The notes below the pieces were generated by a model, which searched no databases, was not told the origin of the DNA, and was given only the letters and a program-made list of their open reading frames with translations. From Brassica napus (taxonomy: Eukaryota > Streptophyta > Magnoliopsida > Brassicales > Brassicaceae), in NCBI RefSeq assembly GCF_020379485.1, contig NC_063452.1, positions 38,020,650 to 38,084,649 of the forward strand: a DNA stretch of 64,000 nucleotides, written 5' to 3'. This document shows, one piece after another, positions 12,206 to 25,668 of this stretch; positions within the stretch are counted from its first letter, which is position 1, and each line of letters opens with the position of its first letter. The position numbers and the translations under genes were made by a program.

Positions 12206-12780
12206 TACCTATGAATTAAATAAGTTTGGCCAACCCAAAGATTTGTCCTATGTCGAATTCGTGGAAAAAGATGCTGTTAAGAATTCACTTATTTTGAACG
12301 AGTTATAACTGCATGAGGTGCAGTCAAGTGTTGTAGTTACATTTTTGCATAGCTAAAGATTTATTATTCTCATACTTGCTTTTAAATGCATTTTTTTCAG
12401 GTATCAGCAAAGAGAACTAACGTCCCTCGAATGAGACAATTCTGAAGAAGGTGGCCTTTTAGACCGATGAAGGGTTTCATGCCCGGACCCAGAGCTGGCC
12501 CTTGGTAGAAGCAAAAGAAGCACTTGCTTCAAGCCTTTTGTTTTATTAATTATTTTTGACCACAATTCCCAGTATGTTTCTTTTAGTGTAGCGGTAATTG
12601 CTAGACATTGCTTTTTCAAACAACCGAGGTTCGAATAATGCTCTCGGCATTTTAACTTTTTCTTTTTTTTTTTCCTTCTAAGAAGTGGTCAAATTTTTTT
12701 CTTTGCTTCTAGTCTTTAAATTTCTAGGACCGGCTCTGCCCGGACCTACGTATTATCCTCCGTATGTTAATGGGTACGTT
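12206..12780 (+). pseudogene. Truncated, interrupted second copy of the PABN gene
   Basis: The frame [20 protein letters not shown] and the following NSLILNE is the end of the PABN RRM. After an intron ending ttttttcag the exon [14 protein letters not shown] resumes, with a stop (TGA) where the intact copy has CGA, then RPMKGFMPGP. A 249-bp hAT MITE (12490-12738) splits this exon. Downstream, homology to the first copy continues through the donor GTACGTTT into the intron to about 12840 and then stops, so the last exon is missing. Upstream sequence to the CACTA end (12095-12205) is not convincingly PABN. It is a dead tandem or segmental duplicate. Confidence 0.85.
12490..12738. mobile_element. 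hAT-like MITE in the PABN pseudogene exon, 249 bp
   Basis: Exact 8-bp target duplications CCCGGACC lie at 12482-12489 and 12739-12746. The left end is CAGAGCTGGCCCT and the right end on the minus strand CAGAGCCGGTCCT. It is non-coding and T-rich. Removing the element and one duplication restores the exon reading toward PGPTYYPPYVNG, comparable with the intact copy at window start. Confidence 0.88.
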
Positions 12781-13385
12781 TCATAAAATTATCCGCCTTC
12801 TCTCTTTTAAACAAAAAACAACAACAGTTGGTGGCCATATGTCACCAGAAACAAGGAAAAAAAAATTGATTTGAAGTATGAACCGAAACAAGAACAAACA
12901 TCTCAGTGGATAAAATAAATTGAACATTTTGTGAAGACGCTTAAACACTAGATGATTTTATAGATTTTTCCAATTCCTGAAAGATAGATAAATCAAACTC
13001 CAAAATAAAAATGAATCAAAAACATGAGAGATATTGGATTCTTACCAAAAACATTGAGAAAATTAGGGTTTATATGATTGAATGAGATCATTCACAAAGA
13101 AAAAAACTAGTTATTTATTCAGGGAAGAAACAAAGTATGATCAAATCATAAAAAAAAAAGAGAGAAAAAAAACGAAAGAAAAAAAGAGAGAAAATAATGG
13201 CTAAAGAGGTATAGACTCATATCTATCTATACGGAGTAGGGAAATATTGGGTTATAGAAAAATGCACATTGATCTTCGAACTCATTTTCATCAGCTAGAC
13301 ATTATTTTTAAAATGTTTTTATTTTGTTTTAATTTTGCTTATGTGTCATTACCAAATTTATTTCATTAGAAAAATTGACAATGAT
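12781..13385. other. Decaying flank of the PABN pseudogene, AT-rich
   Basis: The first 60 bases still match the intron of the intact PABN copy. After that there is low-complexity A-rich sequence without ORFs or recognisable repeats. Confidence 0.4.
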
Positions 13386-13391
13386 TACATG

Positions 13392-14325
13392 TTTTTTTTT
13401 TTTTTTTTTTTTTTTTGTCAACATTTGTATTAAAAAGTCCATGGGCTGATATTGATACAAATGGATCAAAGCTAAACCCTTACAAAATTACCGCAAACTA
13501 AACCCAACATTAAAAGATTAGAGATAAGGATGTCTTTAGAGCTGTACTCCACGTGCTTTCTGCTGAGTAAAGATAAAGATTACGTGTCACGCAAAGGGAT
13601 GGTGCTGCTTCTTCACCGGATCCGCCGTATGCAAGAAACTTCCGGTGGTGGATAGAAACAATTTAGCCAGCAAACCAACTTTGAATCCATTTGTACGCTT
13701 CAATCTCTCAGATCGCCTATGCTTTCCTTGAATTTCACTCTCTTCATCAGATGTTGAAATTACCAAGCCACCATGAACGATTCAGCAAACAGTCTTTGTC
13801 AAAACACTTGTTTATAAAACAAACTTTGACTTTTCTTCAACTGAAGTAAACCGCCAAGCAAACATGCAAAGCTCCCTTTTTCACTTCTTGCGAAGACTTT
13901 GCCAAGATTATAAACGCAAAGATTGATATCTTAAGAAAGTGAAAATAGAGGATAACTAACGAAGAGAAACGAAACTCTAAGAAAACAGTCGGAATTTCAG
14001 CTTAAAACAGAGAGATGAAGCTTTAAGTACACACACAACAAAAAAAACCTTCAACTCCTAATCCGAGAAAGTTTAAACGTGTGGATCAACTCGGATTTGG
14101 TTGAAAACCACATCAAAATCGCCACTGCGAAGAAGATAATTCCGCAATCGGAAAGGAGAATTCGCCGAGTGAAAGAAAAGATTTACAACAAAACATAGCT
14201 CTCTCCCTCTCTAACTAAGCTCTATCCTATGAAAGATTTGAGTCTGGTAAGAGGTATAGAGCTTTCTCGAGAAAAACCTCTCTCTAAGAGAGGAGAGAGA
14301 AGCTCCAGGCTCAGTACTAGAAACC
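13392..14325 (-). mobile_element. Non-coding poly(A) retroposon, minus strand, about 0.93 kb
   Basis: A 25-base T run (13392-13416) marks a poly(A) tail on the minus strand. The tail is preceded there by ...CAAATGTTGAC, a common plant LINE/retroposon end. The possible target duplication TACATG lies before the T run (13386-13391) and after the far end (14326-14331). The minus strand starts with pyrimidine-rich CTTCTCTCTCC tracts. There is no ORF of note. It may be an internally deleted LINE or a Sadhu-like non-coding retroposon of similar length; I cannot decide. Confidence 0.5.
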
Positions 14326-14331
14326 TACATG

Positions 14332-15341
14332 TCTTAATTCTTATTATAACATGTTAAATTGCATTTATGAAATTTTACATTTTTGATAAAATGTTCCAAA
14401 TATAACAATAACTTATATGTATCACCATTAATGAAAAATTTAAATTAATAAAATAACTATAAGTATATAATTTTTTACGTTAGCTTAGAATTGAAAATTA
14501 AATAAAAATATGTAATTTTTACATTTTGAAAATTAATTATGAAAATATTTGTTAGTTAAGTGTTCAAGTTATGCTTTAATTCATTAATTGGTATAAAAAG
14601 AAATCAAATTTCAAACTAGTGAATTTATTCTTCTATGATCACCATAAAATATGTCTGTTGAACAAATTTTAGTCAACTTGTTGAGTTAATTAATAAATTT
14701 GTTTATAATATAATTCATATTTTATTAATTTAATAAATAAATAAATATGCTTTAACTAGAATAAAAAAATATGTATATACATTCAAATATATATACATAT
14801 TAAAATAAACATAATCATAAATACACTATATAATAAATAAAATTTATTTTTATAATATAAGTTTAACGAAATTTGAAACTAAAAATTAAAATTGATAAAA
14901 AAAGATATAACTTAGAAAAATTAAAATTACTTTTTTTACTTTAAGAAAAATATGTTTTAAATTTTTTTTATTACTATGTATGTCGCATAAAACTTTTTAA
15001 TATACTTAATAAAATAAGTTTTTATGTTTTTTTTTATGTTATATAGTGCAATTGCTCTAAAACTAATTTCCAAACCAAACATGTAAAGAAAAGGCTATTT
15101 ATTTATTTTTGTATATTTGCAGAAATCTGTTTATGAAAAAAAAAATCAATTTCCAAATCGGAGAGAAGTAAAGTAACCCTTGATTTACCTATCTTTCGAG
15201 TTGGAAAGAGGAGAGGAATCGAATCGGGGCTCCATTGGCAAAAAAAAAAAAAAAAAGTATTATAGGTGAAAGATGGTCTATCGTTTTCTTCCACGGAGAC
15301 TGTAAACCCTAATAATCACCAATTCCAAAACTCAACCTTCG
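14332..15341. other. AT-rich upstream region of the YY1 gene
   Basis: Very AT-rich to about 15060, then a more balanced stretch with AAACCCTAATAATC at 15304-15317 in the 5' leader just before the ATG at 15342. The promoter and 5' UTR must lie here. No TATA box stands out against the AT background. Confidence 0.45.
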
Positions 15342-17476
<2,135 letters not shown>

Positions 17477-19703
17477 GGTATTACTTCGTCTGAAAGCCAT
17501 AGTTATTTTTGCTTACTTTCCATATCTTTATGCGAAGGTAAAGTTGAGTGAGTAGCTGTATTTCTTCATTCCTCTTTTTTCGTTTGCACCCCTTTGACAA
17601 TCTTCTAGTTTTAATGCACTGTACAGTTACTGTGTTCTCAACATTTTCAGGACGTTCATTTCTCTCTGTTTTTTCTTGTTAAACTCTAAGCGATGCTACT
17701 CCTATTTTTTTTTATATAATTTTCTTTTCAAAATGTACCACTATTTACAACAATTTCCTAAAAATGTACTCACATTATATAATAATTTTTGAAAATATTA
17801 TTGTTCTACCGTTTAGATTTTTTTTGATAAATTCAAAACTAAACGCTATCTATATTTTTATCAACAATAATAATGAAAAATCTATTAAGTTTAAAATATT
17901 TAAAAATGAAAATTCATTACGTAAATTTGGTATTATAATATGTCCAAATACTATTAGTATTATTTGCTGATTTGTTATCTTCTCCATAATTTTAAGTAAT
18001 TTTTTTATTTGTCATGTTTTTATTAAGTTTTAGCTAAATCATTGATTTATTATTAGTTTTTAGCGCAGTCGCTAATTTATTAATTTTAAAAAATACCCTT
18101 AATGAACCATATATATAAACGTTTTTCGTCGTTCACATGGATCAACATCTCCCGGTGTGGTTTACAGAGTCAATATAAATCTGTAATGTTGTCGACAAAA
18201 AAAAGAACCTTATATATAATTAAAACAAATTTCATTTTAACAATATTAAATTTATTATGCTATATTAAATATTTAGTTAGTTTTTTTTGTTTGTCATATT
18301 TTTATTAGGTTTTAGACTTTTAGCTAGGTTATTGATTTATTATTAGTTTCTAATTGATTCACTAATTTATTAATTTAAACAATACCCTTAACGAATTTTA
18401 TTTTAATAATTTTAAATTTATATGTTATATTAAATATTAAAAAATTGATTATAAAATAATATAATAAAATTATCAAAAACATATTTAAAAAATAAGATAA
18501 TTATATATATCTTGTGTTGCTATCTAAAAAAAATATTTTTATGATAAATTTTTTTAAAAAATAAGATACAAAACAATTTATAATTAAATATTACTCAAGC
18601 AAAAAAAGTTATATAAAGATATTTTCTAAACTATTTCTAAAAGATGAATATTTTAAAATAATTAACACAATCATAAGTATATATTTTGATGAAAAAATAT
18701 TTGACATATATAAATACTTCGATGTTTGATTTAAAAGTTAAAAAATATAAATAATAATTTATTGTGCTGATTTTAGATTAATAAGACATAAACTAATAAG
18801 TATTCATAAAAAGATTATGCCTGCATGTGCATAATCAAATATCTTAACAAACAATCTGTTAATGAGTATAGAATCATTTAACTTAATATATCAATAACAT
18901 TTTTTTTGAGAATTTGCCAGAACAAAATTATGTTCCTTTAGCAAAATATTTATATTAAAAATTATATCCACGTTTAAAACCTTAAAAATTAGTTAAAATA
19001 ATGGAAGACGGGTCTAAGTACAAAATTATTATATTTTGATTCTCATATATGGATATTTAAACAGAACTTTAGATAAATTTAGGAAATTAATAATATTAAA
19101 AATTAAATATGTTAACATATGCTATATGGAATCAGTTATATACCGATCTTCGGGTTTATCTATTCGACCACGAGTCTGGGTCGGTATGGAAAAACTACTT
19201 GAAATTCAAAAAATATAATAGAACAACTTTAAAATTATTTGTTTTCTAATAAAAAAATTATAAATTCATGCAAATTTATCAAAATGATCAACAGAAATAT
19301 CTGCGTTTTGAAAATGTGGATCAAAATTTAATATGTGTTAAATGACAAGTCTCTTAATATTCCTATATTTACATAAATAATAATACCTTAGGATAGCTTC
19401 AAAATATGTTTATGTTCCAAAAATAGCAAATAAATAAAAAGTAAAAAATAGTTTTCATTAAAGAGTAAAAACATATATCGTGGGCTAAAAAGTTAGGAAT
19501 TAGGATTCAGTTTTTGGGTGAGATTAGTGTTTTAAATCTAGAATTTAGGATTTAAAATAAAAATTTATAACTATTTTATAGTTTTAAAAGTATTTTTAAA
19601 ATAATTGTTTATGTTAGTAAATTATTTGTAAAGAGTACTAGATTTAATCCGCGCCGAAAAGTCCAGATTTGATTTTTGAATAAAATATGTTAATTGGTAA
19701 TAA
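17477..19703. other. 3' UTR of YY1 and AT-rich intergenic DNA
   Basis: The first 200 bases or so are probably 3' UTR. Beyond 17700 the sequence is extremely AT-rich. A diverged direct repeat occurs: TTTGTCATGTTTTTATTA.. at about 18010-18115 recurs at 18292-18400, both running into AATACCCTTAA. No genes were seen. Confidence 0.45.
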
Positions 19704-19958
19704 GAGCATCTCCAACCTCCACTCCATAATTTATTCCAAAATAGAGTTTGAAATAAGAGATGCTACAGCCACATTCTATTTTCTATTCCATATTGGAGTA
19801 CACTTTTAGATTTACTTTATAAACGGAGTAATCATTTTAGTTTTTGTTCCTTACTTCATTTTTCACTCCAAAAACAGAGTAGGATTGGAGTAAAGTCAAC
19901 TTCATTATAGAGTTACTCAATTTTGAAGAAAAAATGAAATTTTACATTGGAGATGCTC
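19704..19958. repeat. MITE-like element with GAGCATCTCCAA ends, 255 bp
   Basis: The left end GAGCATCTCCAA is mirrored by TTGGAGATGCTC at the right end, a 12-bp perfect terminal inverted repeat. The interior is built of ACTCCA/TGGAGT words. No unambiguous target duplication is visible. The same word family occurs at 58740-58885. This type is a very common small element in Brassicaceae; superfamily assignment (Harbinger or hAT) is left open. Confidence 0.65.
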
Positions 19959-20728
19959 CAGATACTATTTTTAAGCTTTAATCTACATACTTATGTTATT
20001 AAAATAATAGTATACTAGACCTTGATATGTGCATCTGCATGGGTGTTTGTTTTACGATGTATATACATTGCAAAACAAATGCAAATTTAATGGTTCTACT
20101 TGCTTAGCTTTAGTTTATTGCCTATACCATATATTTTGTTACTGTATTGTGTTGTATATTTTTCTTATTGAATGTATGTTGGATCAGCTATGTAAATATA
20201 CTATAGAAATAGAATCTATGTATTAATATACCGGATCGGGTCAAATTTATATAAACAATCTTTTAATGTGTTATTGTATGATTTAAATGTGTTATTAACA
20301 TTTACACCATTTTCGATCAAATTATCAATCAGTTACAAATATTTAAAAAGACGTAATAATTTGTACACTTATATATTTTAGATATGTTATAAATGGTTTA
20401 AAAAATTGTAACAAAATTTAGATATTTGCACATTTTTTTTTGGATAATTGAAATGGGCCACAAACAATATAAGAAGTATGGACTTTAGTTCTTCATAACA
20501 CACCTAATATATATATGGAAGATATGAAGTTGATTTTGCTGGAAAATTCCTATTGTAACAGATATTAAATCGATTGCACCATCTACAAAAGATGTTAAAA
20601 TATGAGTAAATCAAGGCGAATATCTTCCACTAAACGTGGAAGTTAAGTTTAAATTGATTTTCCAAATCTTAACATTCATACCAAAAAATTGATTTTTCAT
20701 ATTTTAGGTTGTTGCCATAGTTTGTGCA
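19959..20728. other. AT-rich intergenic DNA
   Basis: No coding, RNA or element signature recognised. Confidence 0.4.
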
Positions 20729-20740
20729 TATTGTAAGATA

Positions 20741-21560
20741 GGGCTGGGCAAATAAACTGAACCCGAAAATTCGAACCGAACCCGATTTGATGAAAATGAA
20801 TCCGAACCGATCCGAACCCGACATAAATACCGAATGGATCTTGTTTTATGGTATTTCGGGTTATGGGTATTATCCGAACCGAACCCGAAATTAAATGGAT
20901 ATCCGATAGAACCCGAAACATTCAAAATGCCAAAAAAGAACTTGTACCAAACATGATCTCAATTCCTGATATGTAGCCAAAATACACTAAGATATTATTA
21001 AACATCTACAATAACTATCTACTACATGAAGGTTGATGGTTGAAAGTGGCGGTTGAGGCTTGAAATTTTTAGTTTTTGGTTTTATTTTCATTGAATAATT
21101 TTTTCATTTCATGATAACTTAATTTTTCGTTTTATGATTTCATTTATTGGTTTTCTTTCTATCAATAACAACGTATACCTTTCGTTTGACTTTGAATGAT
21201 CATGTTTGATGTTTTTTTCTTATTTCTGAATCGATTTTACTTATGTTTTGGTTACAAAATAGGTACAAATCAAGTACTTTAAACCCGAAGAACCGATTTT
21301 ACTTATGTTTTGGTTACAAAATAGGTATAAATCAAGTACTTTAAAACCGAAGAACCGGTTGGAACCCAAAACCCGAAAGTACACCGGGTTGTACCGGTTC
21401 TTTGAAGATTTACTAACCCCGATCCGAACCCGATAAAACCCGAACCGGTCCCAAACCGAATTTTTATATAATCCGAATGGGGCTGATTTTGATAAACCCG
21501 AAAAACCGAGACCCGATTGGACAAAACCGAAACCCGATTGGGACCCCGAATGCCCAGGCG
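20741..21560. mobile_element. Non-autonomous element rich in CCGAACCCGA, 820 bp, 12-bp TSD
   Basis: An exact 12-base duplication TATTGTAAGATA flanks the element (20729-20740 and 21561-21572). The termini are GGGCTGGGCA and, on the minus strand, CGCCTGGGCA. Both flanks inside the ends are packed with CCGAACCCGA / AACCCGA words. Translated, these give meaningless Gly/Phe/Arg-rich ORFs. The duplication length is nearest to Mutator-like elements but longer than the usual 9. The CCGAACC composition is shared with 24879-25668. Confidence 0.7.
21233..21356. repeat. Tandem duplication, two units of about 62 bp
   Basis: CGATTTTACTTATGTTTTGG through GAAGAAC occurs twice back to back (about 21233-21294 and 21295-21356), differing at a few bases. 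It lies inside the 820-bp element. Confidence 0.8.
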
Positions 21561-22048
21561 TATTGTAAGATATGTTTTTTAAATGGGTCACACTTTGCAA
21601 AATAATATAGATTGTAACATTTTTAGTCCACGTACTAATTGTAGCTTTTTTTAGCACATTTTGATCTATATTTACAAAATATAGATTGTAATATTTAATC
21701 ATATTTCTATTCTTATTTAATGTGATATTTCATTTATTATAAATAATTTGTTTTATTTTGAAAAACACTTTAGTTATTTGCAGTATATGTGAAATTTAGT
21801 TTTAGTTGTTCTTATAAAAAATGAAACACAAAATATGAAACTGAATTATTTTATAAGACATCACATAACTTATTGTCTTAAAATATGACTTACTAGTGGT
21901 GTATCCGCGTTACGTGCAGAAGTATATGATAATTGTTTAACCATGTATTTGGTATGCGTTGATGTTGATAATGTTTATACTGAGAATTAAGTCCCATATT
22001 TTGTGGGGCTGAAATGGTGGTCATCATTGGTGTGATACTTGTGTTGTA

Positions 22049-23369
22049 TGATATCACTCAAATTACCCTACAAGTGAATTGCTTTCTCAAATTTAGAGGT
22101 TCAGATGCAGTACTTAGGGATCGAATCCACAAGGACTCTAGGATTATTCAACAGATCTACGGTATTAGAAATAAAGATAGACTAAGAGGTTTATTTGTTT
22201 AAAAGCAGTAAATGATGAGTCGAACAAGGTAATTGTTCGGCGGTTTAAGTTTAAGTTGTTTTAAGGATGGGAAAACAGCTAGACTTAGGCAAATTCTCAG
22301 GTATGAAATGCATGCAACTTAGTTTAGACTAAAGGGTTTGACGGTTTTTGAACTCAAACAATGATAAAACCAGATGAGTTTTCTTTACTAGATCTCGGAT
22401 CTCAACTGTCGTCTTTTGATCACGAGAAAGAGTCGATCGATGTGACTTGATGCATATCGTTCGATACACCTTTCAAACAATCGATCGACACAACGATAGT
22501 TGCGTCGATCGACGGTTCTTCTAGCAAGCCTTGCAAGCGGGTTTGAAGCTGTTCTCTAACCTTTTAGACCAACTCTCGTTGTTATCTAGTCAGTTAGATC
22601 ATGCTGGCTATTTCAGGTATTGAGGGTAACAGTTGGTTATCTCAATTAATCCCAAGATCTAAAATGAGGGTGATCAATCCTAATTTTAGCACTAAGCTCA
22701 ACAAGTATGAAAGAACAATCAAAACACCTTTATAACAGTCTTATTAGCAGCACATACTTTCAACCTTTATGAGAAACCTAAATCTAACAATTAGGTTTAC
22801 TCATACATATTCATAAGAGACAAAGTCATGATGGTTTGAATAAAACTCAAATGAAATATTGAACACAGCAAGTAAGAGTAATAGAAATGAAGGAGTTCAA
22901 GATCTTCTTTGTTATGCAGTCTCAGATCTATCTCTCCAATCCTAAGATCTTCTAATGGTAGCCAAATTGCTTCTTCTCTAAACTAGGTATAGGCCAGTCT
23001 GCCTCTAAAATGATACAAAACCTTAGTACATATAGCCTCACCGACGGCTAAGGGCTTAGGTTGCAATTAATAAACTTTTTGGAACTGAAGTCTTCTAATT
23101 TCGTTATTAATCCTCGAGTGATCCAATATCGATCGATGGAGCTGAGAGTCTGTCGATCGATTATAATTGGCACTGGTCGATCGATGTTGCTCTTCAAGCG
23201 TCGATCGATTCTCTATGCGTAAAAGTACACCAAAATGTCCCAAAAGCATCATTTCCTTCTATCAAGTACTGAACCTGTAATTGCTTTGAAAAGACTCTAA
23301 AACATGATAAATATATCTTAAAACACTTATATACCATAACTATAAATAGGTAAAATCCATGGTATATCA
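22049..23369 (-). mobile_element. Solo LTR of an Athila-like retrotransposon, 1321 bp, perfect 5-bp TSD
   Basis: It starts TGATATCACTC and ends ATGGTATATCA, with exact TTGTA duplications at 22044-22048 and 23370-23374. The first 100 bases and the last 40 bases resemble the LTRs of the element at 37947-41720, with shared words such as CTTAGGGATCGAATCCACAA and CCATGGTATATCA. By comparison with that element's primer site, it is on the minus strand. No internal region is present, so it is the product of LTR-LTR recombination. It has repeated TCGATCGA cores (22430-22520 and 23130-23215). Confidence 0.88.
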
Positions 23370-23374
23370 TTGTA

Positions 23375-24878
23375 CTTAGGTGGTTTTAACTTTTGTTTTT
23401 TTTGTCAACAGGTGGTTTTAACTTATGTACGCAAAAGCCCTTTTTCAGAAAAAAAAAAACTTATGTACGCAATAACTTATGATTTTTAAGTTAGTGGATA
23501 GTAAGTTGATCTGAAGAGAAAAGTTGGAATGATGTTCGACCAATTATATTTTTGTAAGGTTGTATAATTTGTGCTGTTGCCGTAGCCATTTTTTATACTT
23601 TTGTAAGGCAGATAATTTAAATGCAACTGGTGGAGTATATTGAAGTTGTGCCTATTCAATTGTCTATTCTTAGTATGTTACTACTGTGCATAAGCGTGAA
23701 GTAGTGTTCGTTTGCCATTTATGTATGAGTTTATATATTATTGTATGTTAGTGTTCAAAAATACATATTAATTTTGCATAGGCTGCTGATTGAATAATGT
23801 AATGGTTTTTTGGTTAAATGGTTGTGGGGCTGTGTTTTGTTACTATGTGCCATATATTCGGACGACTGTTGAAGCACAAGAACTTGTTTGATATGTTGGT
23901 ATTGTTCGGATTGTCTCGGATTCATTTTTATCTAATTGATAATTGGTTATGTGTAAAATGTTTAGTTTACATGCTCTCTCATAGGTGAACAAAAAAAAAG
24001 TATAGTTTCCATTTAATGGCACATTCATTTTCATAGTGTTTCATTTAACTATTTTAATACAATTTTGTTATGTTTATGTGGCTAAATAAAACACAACTTC
24101 ATCGTTTGATGTGGTTTGAAGGGGTTGACATTTTCTACTAAACAAAAAATTGAAATTTAAAGTGAGAGTAACATATAACATAAATTAATTTTTTCTCATA
24201 ATAATGATAGATTGTTTTTTTATAAATAAAGATAATTTTAAAAAATTAAAATATAAAGATATTAGTATATCTAATTTTTATGATTTAAAAATTAAAATTA
24301 ATTTGATTTCAAAAATATTTCATTGATTATAAATATATATAGACTATTAAATACTGTATTTATATGTATATTTGGCCAAATAATAAGAGGAAAAAATATA
24401 TGTGAAATCTTATAACATTTTAAAAAATATGTTTGTACACCAATTGAGTATGATTGTCTTCATGAATCAACAAAGCATGGATTTTATTATTACTTCTTAA
24501 TCTCATGGGTCATGACCATCACTGGCGGCATAGGATGACGATGGAAATTCTTCTTGCTTTACTGAATTTTCATAATTTAAATTCAGAAACGAAACATCTC
24601 ACTTTATGCGTAAACATTTAAAATTTGTCAACTAATTTAATACATTCATCTTCGTCGACAAAAACCTCAAAGGAATAAGTAGAAGATGCATCAAAGATTT
24701 TTTATTTTTTTGGAACACAACATGCGAGTATATATATGTATATGTGTGTGCAGGTAAAAGATCAATTTGCATAGATAAGTTGGTTTCGTTTTGGAGGCTA
24801 ACAGAGTCAATACCTTGAATGTTGTCCATTTTCCAGGTACAAAATCACTTTCTTTGTTCCTCTCTCCTCTGTATGGGT
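23375..24878. other. AT-rich intergenic DNA
   Basis: Contains a short local duplication (GGTGGTTTTAACTT with ACTTATGTACGCAA repeated at 23380-23475). No gene, RNA or element ends recognised. Confidence 0.4.
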
Positions 24879-25668
24879 GGACACTTTGGTTATTTTATCG
24901 GTTCGGTTTGGGTTCGGTTCATTTTGGTTAATTTGGTTCAAAAAAATTTCCAACCGAAGTAAGCTATAATTAGTTTGGTTTGGATCGGTTTTGGTTCGGT
25001 TTGTATTCGGCTTGATTTGTGTTTCGGTCTTGTTTGTATTCGACTTGATTTGTGTTTCAGTTCGGTTCAATCAGGTTCCCCTAGTTTGGTTCTTTTAAGA
25101 GAGATCATGTTTTAAAACATAAATGCATTGTCACGAAATCATCATGTTAGTGATTATGAAAAAAAAACAAATTATGTAAACTAAATCCAATGTAAAACTA
25201 AACGAAAAACATTTTAAAAACCCCATAAGGTTTATAAGAAAACAATGAAATCAAAGTTAACCAACATAATAGAAATTTAAAAAACGTCGTTAATAATGTC
25301 TTTTAAAATAAACTATGTAAATTAAATCTAATAAAAAACTGAAACAAAAACCATAAAAACCATAACGAGTTTACAAGAACACAATCAAACCAAAGTTAAC
25401 TAAACTATACAAAAAAAATTAAAAAATTGTTAATAAAGTTAACAGTGACTTTAGTCTTAGGATTTTGGTATATTGTATATTGTTAGTATGTTTAATTCAA
25501 ATAATAATAAAAAAATATTGGGTTATCAGTTCGGTTTAACTTGGTTCGATTTGGATTGGTTGGTTCAGGTTGGAAAAATCTTAAATCGAACTATTTAATA
25601 ATAGACTTTGGTTTGGTTTGGATCGGTTTCAGTTCAGTTGGTTCGATTGTTTTGCCCACACATCCACG
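24879..25668. repeat. CGGTTCGGTTTGG-rich element, probably non-autonomous
   Basis: Both ends carry dense TCGGTTTGG / GGTTCGG words. The left end ATGGGTGGACA is loosely mirrored by the right end read on the minus strand, ATGTGTGGGCA. The middle is AT-rich. No target duplication was found, so the limits are approximate. It is related in composition to 20741-21560. Confidence 0.45.

Noticed and set aside
20697..21702. Coding ORFs of 73-153 codons rich in Phe, Gly, Ser and Arg
   Set aside because: They are translations of CCGAACCCGA simple repeats in several frames, without start context, splice signals or domain similarity.
21233..23215. CRISPR-like spaced repeats (tandem 62-bp units, clustered TCGATCGA)
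   Set aside because: Eukaryotic DNA; repeats are contiguous tandem units or scattered 8-mers in an LTR, not regularly spaced repeats with unique spacers.
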